A stretch of 64,000 nt of DNA from positions 310,001 through 374,000 of the forward strand of contig NZ_JAMCCQ010000003.1 of assembly GCF_023370775.1 (NCBI RefSeq), written 5' to 3'. How positions within the stretch are numbered: position 1 is the first letter of the stretch; each line of letters begins with the position of its first letter. The notes under the pieces are model-generated. The model did no database searches and was not told where the DNA came from. It saw nothing but the letters and a program-made list of their open reading frames with translations. The stretch comes from Marivita sp. GX14005. Its GTDB lineage: Bacteria > Pseudomonadota > Alphaproteobacteria > Rhodobacterales > Rhodobacteraceae. Positions 16,283 to 24,664 of this stretch are shown here, one piece after another. A program made the translations under genes and the position numbers.

Positions 16283-17752
16283 TCAGGCGCGCGTCGTCTC
16301 TGGCAGCGTGATGTGCACGGCGTAGATGTCGCCTTTGGTATCGGTGTCGATATGCGCGCCGAAGTCATTGGCAAGTTGCTGGATCAGCATAGAGCCGACT
16401 CGGGTCGAGCTGATGGCCTCTATCGGTTGCGCGCTTTCGATCCTGTTTTCCACGGCGATGACCGTGCCATCCGCAGAGCTTTGCGCCGCGACCTCGATAT
16501 CGGCCGAGCCGTCCTTGCTGAGCCCGTATTTCAGCGTATTGGTCAGCAACTCGTTCAGGATCATGGCGAGCGTCGTCGCCATGTCGCTGTGAAGGCGCCG
16601 GTCGGCGCCGTCGATGATGAGCCGGAGATCGGTTTCGCCCAGCCCGACGCTGGAACGGGTCTGGGAAACCAGACGGTCGAGCAGTACGTGCAGCGAAACA
16701 TCCGTCTTGTCGCCAGCCAGTTCCATCATGCCATGCACCCCGGAGATCGCATTGATCCGCGCTTCCAGCGAGACAAGCGCTGACATCGCGCTCTGCGCGC
16801 TGCCTTCGCCCGATCTTGCGATCTCCTGCTTCTCCACGCGCAGCATCGCCAAGGCAATGGCAAGAGAGTTCTTGATCCGGTGGTTGGCTTCGTTGACGAG
16901 TGCCTCGCGCAGGGACAATTCGCGGCGCAGCTGCCTGCGGTTGGTTTCCACATCGGTCAGGTCGATGAAGGTGCCGACAAGCTTTTCGCGCCGGTCGGCG
17001 GGATCGACACTGACCTCGGCGCGGATGCGCAGGAACCGTTCGCTGCCGTCGGTTTGCGGCACGCGGTAATCGAATGCCGCCACCTCGCCGCGCGGAGCAG
17101 CGAAGATACGTTCGACCTCGTCGTAAACGCCTTGAACGTCTTCGGGATGCACGCGTTCGAAGAACGGAGTTGCATGTTCCCCGGCCTCGCCCTCGGCGAA
17201 GCCGAACATCCGGTCCACGGCAGGCGAGCGGATGAAGAGATCGGTTTCCGGATCGTATCGGAAATAGCTCAGCGCAGCGGTCGACACAGCGGTGCGCTGC
17301 AGGCTTTCGGAGAAGTTCTTGTCGAGAATTTCGCGGGTCACATCCTGCGCGATCTGCAGGATCGCGACGACCTTGTCGTCTTCGATCACGGGCGACATGC
17401 GCATCCGCCAGTGATGCTCGACGAAACCGCCGGTTTCGGCGATCAGGTCGTATCGGTAGGGGCCGATATCGACGGTGTTCCTTGTGTCCACGATGACGGC
17501 CACCGCATCCTCGATAGCGCTCTTCGCGGCGTCGCCGCCTTCGTTGGGCGGGAACGCATCGAACATGCCCCTGCCGGCCACATCCAACCCGGTCGATTGC
17601 GTCATGGCCTCATGCGCAGCGTTACGCCAGAGCAGGGTAAACCTGTCATCAGGAAGGAAAAGCAGCGCCGCGGCGGGGGCTTGCTCAACCGCGCTTTTGA
17701 CAAGCGCGCCAAGGTTCGTGGGTGTCGCGTGATGTTCAGAGATATCAACCAC
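16283..17752 (-). CDS. PAS-containing HWE/HisKA_2 sensor histidine kinase
   Basis: 489 residues, GTG start. An N-terminal PAS-like region (about 20-140) and a second PAS with PAC-like end (about 155-270) precede a HisKA_2-type dimerisation helix with the phospho-accepting His291 in NEANHRIKNSL. A HATPase domain follows, with the N-box ILNELLTNTLKYG. No transmembrane segments are seen, so it is a cytosolic sensor. Such kinases in alphaproteobacteria often feed the general stress response or light/redox sensing, but no response regulator is adjacent, so its partner is unknown. Confidence 0.88.
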   Translation of the reverse strand: MVDISEHHATPTNLGALVKSAVEQAPAAALLFLPDDRFTLLWRNAAHEAMTQSTGLDVAGRGMFDAFPPNEGGDAAKSAIEDAVAVIVDTRNTVDIGPYRYDLIAETGGFVEHHWRMRMSPVIEDDKVVAILQIAQDVTREILDKNFSESLQRTAVSTAALSYFRYDPETDLFIRSPAVDRMFGFAEGEAGEHATPFFERVHPEDVQGVYDEVERIFAAPRGEVAAFDYRVPQTDGSERFLRIRAEVSVDPADRREKLVGTFIDLTDVETNRRQLRRELSLREALVNEANHRIKNSLAIALAMLRVEKQEIARSGEGSAQSAMSALVSLEARINAISGVHGMMELAGDKTDVSLHVLLDRLVSQTRSSVGLGETDLRLIIDGADRRLHSDMATTLAMILNELLTNTLKYGLSKDGSADIEVAAQSSADGTVIAVENRIESAQPIEAISSTRVGSMLIQQLANDFGAHIDTDTKGDIYAVHITLPETTRA

Positions 17753-17927
17753 GACGTGCGACCACCCGGTTCCGATTCGATCAAGGAAAAGAATTAACTA
17801 GCAAGCTCAACATCCTATACCCTGCGGGGCGGTGTCAAACAAGACAAAGGCTGTGCGGGTCGGATATGTGAAATGTCATTCGACATAGGTCCGGCTGTCT
17901 GCGGGAACGTGTTCGGACGCCAAGAAA

Positions 17928-17953
17928 AAGGCCCGCCTTTCGGAGCGGGCCTT
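17928..17953 (-). terminator. rho-independent terminator of the DEAD-box helicase gene
   Basis: A 9-bp perfect stem (AAGGCCCGC / GCGGGCCTT) with an 8-nt loop is followed on the minus strand by TTTCTT, and begins 15 bp after the helicase stop codon. This is a textbook intrinsic terminator. Confidence 0.85.
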
Positions 17954-17967
17954 CGTGCTGTGTTCGC

Positions 17968-19236
17968 TCAGGCGGCCTTGCGGGCGCGGCTTCGGCGGCG
18001 GCGGTTGCCACCCGGTTTCGCCTTGGTGCCCTGCCCGCCATTCTGTCCGCCCCCATGCCCGCGCGCACGCCCGCGCGATTGCGCCTTGCGGGGGACCGGA
18101 TCTTTCGGCGCGGTGCCGCTGGCGACGGGCACCTCGATCTTCATCAGCTTTTCGATCTGACGCAGCAGGTCGGCCTCGTCCGGCGCGCAGAAGGCGATCG
18201 CCTCGCCCTCGCGGCCCGCGCGGGCGGTGCGACCGATGCGGTGGACGTAATTATCCGGCACTTCGGGCAGATCGTAGTTGACCACATAGGCCACGCCGGG
18301 AATGTCGATGCCGCGCGCGGCGACATCGGTCGCCACCAGCACGGTGATCGTGCCGTCGCGGAACGCCTTGATCGCGCGGTCGCGCTGGCCCTGGCTCTTG
18401 TTGCCGTGGATCGAAGCCGCGTTGTAGCCATCCGCGACCAGCCCCTTCATCAGCTTCTCCGCGCCGTGCTTGGTGCGCGAGAAAACCAGCGTGAGCGCAT
18501 CCATGTCCTGCGACAGGATCTCGCGAAGCTTGGCCTGTTTGGCGGATTTGTCGGCAAGGTGATGCACCGATTGGGTGATCTTGTCGGCGGCCTTGCCCGG
18601 CGGGGCGACCTGAACCTTCTTGGGGTTCGTCAGGTAGGCGCGGCTCAGATCCTCCATCTGTTTCGGCATTGTGGCCGAAAAGAGCATCGTCTGGCGCGGC
18701 GTGCCCAGCTTGGGCGCGATCCGGCGCAGCGCGTGGATGAAGCCCATGTCGAGCATCTGGTCGGCCTCGTCCAGCACGAGATGCTTGACGGTGCGCAGAT
18801 CGACGGCCTTGCGGTCCATCAGGTCGATCAGCCGGCCCGGCGTGGCGACGAGGATGTCGGTGCCTTTCAGAAGCTGGTGGATCTGCTTGTTGATGGATTG
18901 CCCGCCGACGACGACATTGACCTTGAGTTGGGTCTTTTTCGTTAGGGTCCGCAGCGACTCGGCGATCTGGTTCACCAATTCGCGCGTCGGCGCGAGGATC
19001 AGCGATTTCGCGGTGCGCGCGGCGGGGCGTTCGGAACTGTCGAGAAGGTGGCTGACCAGAGGCAGGCCGAAGGCCATCGTCTTGCCGGTGCCGGTCTGGG
19101 CGAGACCCAGCACGTCATGGCCCGCCAAGGCGAGCGGCACGGCCTGCGCCTGAATGGGGGTAGGTGTCGTAAGGCCGGCGTCTTGAAGCGCGGCGAGGAG
19201 AACGGGCTTGAGGCCCAGTGTGTCAAAATCGGACAA
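17968..19236 (-). CDS. DEAD-box ATP-dependent RNA helicase (RhlE-like)
   Basis: 422 residues. The complete DEAD-box motif set is visible: Q-motif TPTPIQAQ, Walker A AQTGTGKT, PTREL, TPGR, DEAD (VLDEADQM), SAT, and HRIGRTAR near the end of the second RecA domain. A basic, Gly/Arg/Lys-rich C-terminal tail (about 375-422) probably binds RNA. Its job would be RNA unwinding in ribosome assembly or mRNA decay, often cold-induced. It is monocistronic, with its own terminator and a roughly 300-bp leader region upstream. Confidence 0.93.
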   Translation of the reverse strand: MSDFDTLGLKPVLLAALQDAGLTTPTPIQAQAVPLALAGHDVLGLAQTGTGKTMAFGLPLVSHLLDSSERPAARTAKSLILAPTRELVNQIAESLRTLTKKTQLKVNVVVGGQSINKQIHQLLKGTDILVATPGRLIDLMDRKAVDLRTVKHLVLDEADQMLDMGFIHALRRIAPKLGTPRQTMLFSATMPKQMEDLSRAYLTNPKKVQVAPPGKAADKITQSVHHLADKSAKQAKLREILSQDMDALTLVFSRTKHGAEKLMKGLVADGYNAASIHGNKSQGQRDRAIKAFRDGTITVLVATDVAARGIDIPGVAYVVNYDLPEVPDNYVHRIGRTARAGREGEAIAFCAPDEADLLRQIEKLMKIEVPVASGTAPKDPVPRKAQSRGRARGHGGGQNGGQGTKAKPGGNRRRRSRARKAA

Positions 19237-19544
19237 GAAATTTCCTTTGCAGCCCGACGCATCCTGCGCAGGGCATGGGGGCGGGCCGCATCACGCGGCC
19301 AACGAGGGTGTCCGCAGCGCGTTCAGGACGAGACGAAAGAGCCCCGTGCCGTCCGGCACTACGTCAGGGACCCTGCGTGATGGGGAACTGAATTGCTTTA
19401 TCGCCGATGCACCCATGATGACGGGCGCGGCAAGCTCACGCGGCTGCGCGGCGATGGAGAGCAGATGGGGGCTTGCGGCAAACAAGTCAAGCAGGAAAGC
19501 GCCCCGCGACCGGCATCGGTCGCGAAGGCGCGGGATTTGTGGGC
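19237..19544. other. intergenic region between nuclease and helicase genes
   Basis: 308 bp without a credible gene. It holds the hairpin reported at 19505-19524 near the nuclease 3' end and should contain the promoter and 5' leader of the helicase gene. Short open frames here overlap on both strands and show no protein-like composition. Confidence 0.5.
19505..19524 (-). terminator. hairpin after the ExeM-like nuclease gene
   Basis: A perfect 8-bp stem (CGCGACCG / CGGTCGCG, 4-nt loop) starts 21 bp after the nuclease stop on the minus strand. It is followed by GGGCGCTTTCC rather than a clean U-run, so it is a probable but weak terminator. Confidence 0.5.
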
Positions 19545-22500
19545 TCAGAGCAATGCGGGTTCCTCGCTTGCCATACGGTCGAAGGCGAAGCCGACGAGCG
19601 AAAAGGCGGTATCGCCCAGCGCGGTGATCCCGACCGCATCAAAGCCCTGCCCGTCCAGCCCGACCGACAGCGTGCCCGCCGATGCGCTCTCGACGCTCGA
19701 TCCGATCTGCGTGCCGCCATCGAAGAAGGACAGCTCGACATCTCCCGATCCGCGCAGAGTGGCGAAATCGAACATCGCCATGAGCGCATCGCCGAACGCG
19801 CCCTCCTCCAGCTCGAACACCAGCGTTTCACCGTCATTGACGAGGACCGTCTCGCCCCGGAACAGATCGTCGGCGCGCGACAGGACACCGATTTCACCCC
19901 GGAAGCTGGTGACATACTCACGGCCCGGTGCGCTGGCCCCGAGCTCGATGCCGACATCGTCAAATGCGATGTCGTTGCGGATCACCGGCACGCGGTCGGT
20001 ATCGACGACGCTGCCCTCCACGCTTTCCACCGCGCGCGTGCCGAGGAACCACGCCTTTTCCAGCGCGACCGACACGGTGACGGTTTCAGGCTCCGGCGCG
20101 CCGAAATCGAGCAGCGCGATAAGCGGGTCGTGATCGCTGGCGCGGCTTTCGGTTTCGGCGAATTCGGAATTCACATGCACCACGTCGAACTGCGCGCCCG
20201 CGATAAGCGCGTCAGAAACGAGAATGTGATCGAGCGACTGGCTGTTGCCCTGGAAATTGAACGTGTAGCGTTCATCGGGGTCCAGCGTGTTCGTCAGGTT
20301 GGTCAGCCCGGCGGCTTCCAGCCCCGTCAGCGGGGAGACGAATTCGAACTCGTTGAAATCGCCCAAAACGACGATATTGGCGTCTTCGTCCTGCGCCAAT
20401 TCTGCCGAGACGAAACCTGCCACCGCTTCCGATTGTGCCTGCCGTTCATCGAGCGAGCCGTTGACGGTCACGTCCTCCTGCCGGTCCGCGAAATTCTGCT
20501 CCACGCCGAAAATGGGGGCGCTGCCGCCCTTGGACGAGAAGTGGTTGTTGACCACCGTCACCTCTTCGCCATTGAAATCGAAACGCGCGAGGAGCGGCAG
20601 GCGCGCGCCGTCGAAGGCGGCCCCCGGGTCCTGGCTTCCGATAGTCGCGACAGAGCCGTCGATCAGCGACACGCGGTTCTCGTTATAGAGGAACCCGGTG
20701 CGGATATTGCCTCCGGGCTGGCCGCCGCTGGTGTTGTCGCCGATGAACGGGTTGTCGATATAGGCATATCCGGTGCTGCCGTTCAGCGTGCCGTCATCGG
20801 CCAGATCGATGGCGTCGATCAACGCGGCGAAGGTGCCCGCCGCCGAAACCGTGCCGTCATCGGCGGAACCGGAGCCGTCCTGCACTTCCTGAAGCGCGAT
20901 GATATCGGGGCTGGCGAGGTTGGTCAGGATCTGCTCGGCGATCGCATCGAAGCGGCCATCGGCCAGATCGGCGTCGCCATCGGCGTCGTTCGGATCGAGG
21001 TTGAGCACGTTGTAGCTGGCGATGCTGAGCGCGCCCTCGGAGCCGTCCAGATCGGTTGTTTCAGGCTCAAGCGCCGAGGGTTCGATCACCGTAACGGTTT
21101 CCGTCGGTACGATCTCGTAATTGCCGAAGCTGTAGGATACCACGCCCATCACATCGTCGAAGGCCGCGCCGGTGCTGACCTGAACGGCATCGCCGGGGCT
21201 GACCGTGGAATCCCAGTCGATCTGGACTTTCTCGGGGTTGAAATCGTCCGGCGAGATATTGAGCGTTCCGCGATCCGACAGGCCGGACGCCCCCGCGCCG
21301 CCATCGACGGCGATAAAGACCTCTCCGAAGCGGTTGGTGCCGGAGATGGCGACGGGTTGCGGCACGGTGACGAGCATCGCCTCAAGGCTTTCGTAGAAAT
21401 CGATCCCGTCGGTCTGCGGATCGAAGGACGCGAAGGCATCGTCGTCGATATTCACATCGGGCAGCGGCCGACCGGAGGCGCCGAGCACCACCGAGGCAGG
21501 CAGTGGATTGCCCGAGGACAGGACCGTGATCTCGGGCGATCCGGCAAGCTGCGTCGTGCTGAGATTGCCCGATCCCGCGCCGCCGGGATAAAACTCGGAA
21601 ACCGTGCCCGTCACGTCCACCGCATCGCCGACGCTCACGCCCGGCGCCGAGGAGGTGAAGACGAAGATCGCATCGGAGGTGGCGATATTGCCGTCGCCAT
21701 CCGGATCCTGAAGGTAGAACCCGTTGGAATCGACCGCCGTCACGATCCCGGAGGTCGTCACCCGCGCGCCGTTTCCTCCGCTGGTCGGATCGAGCGGGGT
21801 GTCGCTGACAAAGCCGGAGACATGGCCGGCGCCCTGAATCTCCATGATGGTGACGCGCTCGGGCCCGGTCGTCTGGGCATTGGTTTGCCCCGGCGTATCG
21901 GCGGAAAGATCGGAGAAATCGAGCAGCGTGAAGGCACCGGTGCCATCGGGCAGACGCGCCGCGCCGGCCGGGGCGAACCCGCCGGACGATGCGACGACCA
22001 GATCGGAATAGCTCAGATCGGGGGTGGCATCCGCATCCTCGATGGACAGGCTGGCGAGGATGCTGTCCCAGGGCGTGCTGTCGAAACTGCCGTCATCATC
22101 GGTGTCCAGATCTTCGCCCGTCAGCGCGGTAAAGCCGTCCACCAAGAGGAAGGTCTGCGGAGAGCCGAAGAAGTCTAGCGCCGGAACGCCCACATCGCCC
22201 GGCTCCAGCGCGGGATTTTCGCTATTCGCGATCAGCAGAAAGCCGTTCTCATCCGCGACCGCGCCATCGAGACTGATCGCGGCGTCAATATTGCCGGGCG
22301 CGAATTCGCCCGAAATCGCAAGCAACGTCTTGCCATCGAAGGATTGCCCCGGCGCGGCCAGCAGTTCGACGAAATCATCCGTGTCCGGGCCGGACTGCGC
22401 CACGCGAAACTCGTTGATCGCGATATCGCCGCCGCCGGTGCCGTTCGGGATCGGAAAGGGGCTGGCGGCGCTCGCGTTGCTCGTCTCGCCATCGAGCGCG

Positions 22501-22949
22501 TTCGGGCCGCTGAATCTCCATTCAGCCGGATCGAAAACGGCGCTCGCCCCTTCGGACGGGTCGCGCGACGCCCAGCCGTCGAGATACTCCCAGACCTCGC
22601 CATTGCCGTCGACGTCGATATCGCCGAACAGGTCGATCACCGCGCCGTTCTCGAAAAGCTCGATCGCGTCATCGCCGTTGATCGAGGCCGCGGCGCTCGT
22701 GTAATCGGGCGCAAAGCCGAAATATTCGGTGAACCCCGTGCTTTCGCTGGCGACATGGATGGTCGACCCGGCGGCGAGCGGCCCGGCGGGAAAGGTAAAT
22801 TCCTGCCCGTCGCTGCCACCGCCGTTATTGGCCGAGCCGAGGCCGAAAACCGACAGATCGGAAATGTCGGGCAGCGCGAAAAGCTGGATCGCCTTGGGCA
22901 GCCCGCCCGGAAGCGGGCCGTCGATCACGCCGGTTATCATCAATGTCAT
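19545..22949 (-). CDS. ExeM/NucH-like extracellular endonuclease, large modular protein
   Basis: About 1134 residues from the ATG at 22949, chosen over 22985 because AGGAGG stands 8 nt before it. An N-terminal lamin-tail-like region (DDAIELFENGAVIDLFGDIDVDG) and further beta-rich modules including an OB-like segment (about 370-640) precede an endonuclease/exonuclease/phosphatase domain. That domain has SYNVLNLDP, ALQEVQDG, VVLGDFNEFE and SDHDPL, the metal and catalytic motifs of the DNase I fold. The protein is acidic, as for secreted proteins. There is no Sec signal peptide, and the extra C-terminal beta domain suggests type I secretion, although no GGxGxD repeats are visible. Likely role is degradation of extracellular DNA for phosphate, nucleotides or biofilm turnover. 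Confidence 0.85.
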   Translation of the reverse strand: MTLMITGVIDGPLPGGLPKAIQLFALPDISDLSVFGLGSANNGGGSDGQEFTFPAGPLAAGSTIHVASESTGFTEYFGFAPDYTSAAASINGDDAIELFENGAVIDLFGDIDVDGNGEVWEYLDGWASRDPSEGASAVFDPAEWRFSGPNALDGETSNASAASPFPIPNGTGGGDIAINEFRVAQSGPDTDDFVELLAAPGQSFDGKTLLAISGEFAPGNIDAAISLDGAVADENGFLLIANSENPALEPGDVGVPALDFFGSPQTFLLVDGFTALTGEDLDTDDDGSFDSTPWDSILASLSIEDADATPDLSYSDLVVASSGGFAPAGAARLPDGTGAFTLLDFSDLSADTPGQTNAQTTGPERVTIMEIQGAGHVSGFVSDTPLDPTSGGNGARVTTSGIVTAVDSNGFYLQDPDGDGNIATSDAIFVFTSSAPGVSVGDAVDVTGTVSEFYPGGAGSGNLSTTQLAGSPEITVLSSGNPLPASVVLGASGRPLPDVNIDDDAFASFDPQTDGIDFYESLEAMLVTVPQPVAISGTNRFGEVFIAVDGGAGASGLSDRGTLNISPDDFNPEKVQIDWDSTVSPGDAVQVSTGAAFDDVMGVVSYSFGNYEIVPTETVTVIEPSALEPETTDLDGSEGALSIASYNVLNLDPNDADGDADLADGRFDAIAEQILTNLASPDIIALQEVQDGSGSADDGTVSAAGTFAALIDAIDLADDGTLNGSTGYAYIDNPFIGDNTSGGQPGGNIRTGFLYNENRVSLIDGSVATIGSQDPGAAFDGARLPLLARFDFNGEEVTVVNNHFSSKGGSAPIFGVEQNFADRQEDVTVNGSLDERQAQSEAVAGFVSAELAQDEDANIVVLGDFNEFEFVSPLTGLEAAGLTNLTNTLDPDERYTFNFQGNSQSLDHILVSDALIAGAQFDVVHVNSEFAETESRASDHDPLIALLDFGAPEPETVTVSVALEKAWFLGTRAVESVEGSVVDTDRVPVIRNDIAFDDVGIELGASAPGREYVTSFRGEIGVLSRADDLFRGETVLVNDGETLVFELEEGAFGDALMAMFDFATLRGSGDVELSFFDGGTQIGSSVESASAGTLSVGLDGQGFDAVGITALGDTAFSLVGFAFDRMASEEPALL

Positions 22950-23128
22950 GTCGGGAACCTCCTGTTGCCGGCCGGGTGCCTTCATCGCCCCGGTCCTTCC
23001 GCCCGACGTTACCCGCCGACGTTGAAATAGCCTGGAGAAAATTCACCCCGTCTGCCGCACATGGCGATTTTCCGCCCATCGCCGGATGGAACCTGCGCGC
23101 GCGCAGCTGTTGGTGACGGGGGTGATGG

Positions 23129-23142
23129 TGGCGGAGGCTCAG
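23129..23142. repeat. left attachment core: truncated copy of tRNA-Ser 3' end
   Basis: TGGCGGAGGCTCAG is identical to the acceptor-stem plus CCA end of tRNA-Ser at 58698-58711. No rest of a tRNA is present here. It lies 156 bp before the integrase start, in the 348-bp nuclease/integrase gap. Confidence 0.8.
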
Positions 23143-23274
23143 TCCGCTCACCACAAGTTGCAGAAAGCTGCATGAAGCCGAATTTACTATTGTGATTGCA
23201 AAGACTTAAGAAATACCCCCAATCTTCACCCTTGCAAATGGACGCACGAAACTGCACTCAATTGCACATCTTTT

Positions 23275-23294
23275 GGTGGCAAGGATGGTGGCAA
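23275..23294. repeat. left integrase arm-type sites
   Basis: Two tandem GGTGGCAA units separated by four bases directly precede the integrase start codon. Of this, the 17-bp GGCAAGGATGGTGGCAA (23278-23294) recurs exactly at 58629-58645 inside the right end. Such paired short repeats inside both ends are what arm-type integrase binding sites look like. Being next to the int start, they may also let the integrase repress its own gene. Confidence 0.65.
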
Positions 23295-23297
23295 TAA

Positions 23298-24563
23298 ATG
23301 CCTAAAAAGGCGACTGAACTCAAGGACCTCCAAGTGCGTCGCCTGACTCAGCCTGGCCGACATCCGGTCGGAGGCACACCTCCGGGTTTGAATCTGAACA
23401 TCACCGAGAACGGCGCTCGGTCTTGGATATTCAGAGTCACCGTTGGCCGCAACAGACGACATATCGGTCTCGGCCCCTACCCTGAAGTCTCCCTGGCCGA
23501 AGCACGCCAGAAAGCCTTGGACATGAAACGGTCCATTGCCTCTGGAAGCGACCCAGTGGAAGACCGTAGAGCACGGCGAGAAGCACTCATGGCGGAAGTG
23601 CGAAAGCGCACGTCCTTCGAAGAGGCCTTCAATCGTTTTTACGAAGAGAAGGTCCAAGGCGAGCTGCGAAATGCGAAACACATCAAACAGTGGCAATCGA
23701 CGTTGAGCACATATGCCTTTCCGACAATCGGCGATAAATCCGTCGCCGACATCACCGTCGAGGACATCCTCTCTGTCCTTCGCCCGATCTGGTTGGCGAA
23801 GAACGAAACAGCATCCCGGGTGCGCCAAAGGCTTGAAGCGGTCTTAGACTGGTCAACGGTGATGAAACTGCGCGAAGGCGACAACCCGGCGCGCTGGAAA
23901 GGCAACCTGCAGCAATTGCTCCCATCGCCGGGCAAGGTTCAAAAGGAAAAAAAGAGCCCAGCAGTGGCGTTGGATCAGATTGCTGTCTGGTTTGCGCTCG
24001 TTCGATCGAGAGACGGCATATCCGCTAGGGCGCTGGAGTTCCTGGCGTTGACGGCAACCCGGTCAGGCGAGGTGCGTGGCGCGCGCTGGGACGAGATCGA
24101 TTTTGCATCTGCCATTTGGACAATACCTGCCGACCGAATGAAAGCCTCACGAGAGCATCGGGTTCCGCTCTCCAAGTCGGCAGTCGCGTTGCTTGAGAAC
24201 CTCCCGCGGATGGTCGATTGTGAACTCCTCTTCCCCTCGTCCAAGAATGGCATCATTTCTGATATGAGTATTTCTGCCGTGATGCGGCGGATACAGGAAA
24301 GCGAGGAGAAGGCTGGCAGGACGGGATTTCTGGACCAGAGGTCCCGTCGGCGGGCGGTTCCTCACGGTTTACGCTCGAGCTTCCGGGATTGGGCGGCAGA
24401 ACGCACCAACTATCCGCGCGAGATGGCAGAACTCGCTCTTGCCCATTCGGTCGGAAACGCCGTCGAACAGGCTTACAGACGCAGCGATATGGTGGAGCGA
24501 CGGCGCAATATGATGGAAGACTGGGCCGAGTATCTTGCACCGCTCATCAGAGCGAAATCATAA
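23298..24563 (+). CDS. P4-type tyrosine integrase
   Basis: 421 residues. An N-terminal arm-binding domain (DUF4102-like, about 1-90, GLNLNITENGARSW…HIGLGPYPEVSLAEAR), a SAM-like core-binding domain (about 105-195) and the catalytic domain (about 220-410) are all present. The tyrosine-recombinase residues are intact: Arg255 (TATRSGEVR), His356 and Arg359 (HGLRSSFRDW), His383 (LAHSVGN) and nucleophile Tyr393. It should catalyse site-specific integration and excision at the tRNA-Ser 3' end. It sits at the end bearing the truncated tRNA copy rather than beside the intact tRNA. Confidence 0.95.
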   Translation: MPKKATELKDLQVRRLTQPGRHPVGGTPPGLNLNITENGARSWIFRVTVGRNRRHIGLGPYPEVSLAEARQKALDMKRSIASGSDPVEDRRARREALMAEVRKRTSFEEAFNRFYEEKVQGELRNAKHIKQWQSTLSTYAFPTIGDKSVADITVEDILSVLRPIWLAKNETASRVRQRLEAVLDWSTVMKLREGDNPARWKGNLQQLLPSPGKVQKEKKSPAVALDQIAVWFALVRSRDGISARALEFLALTATRSGEVRGARWDEIDFASAIWTIPADRMKASREHRVPLSKSAVALLENLPRMVDCELLFPSSKNGIISDMSISAVMRRIQESEEKAGRTGFLDQRSRRRAVPHGLRSSFRDWAAERTNYPREMAELALAHSVGNAVEQAYRRSDMVERRRNMMEDWAEYLAPLIRAKS

Positions 24564-24664
24564 TGAATGAAGCATTGTCACACAATTCTGATACCGGATT
24601 CAATCCCACACCGAATACACACCAGCTTGCAATCACCTCACCGGGCCCGCCAACAAGAAGGTGA

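Noticed and set aside
19473-22178. A 901-codon plus-strand open frame
   Set aside because: It lies antisense to the ExeM-like nuclease, whose domain motifs are unmistakable. The plus-strand product is Arg/His/Asp-rich with no motifs, as expected for the complement of a GC-rich acidic gene.
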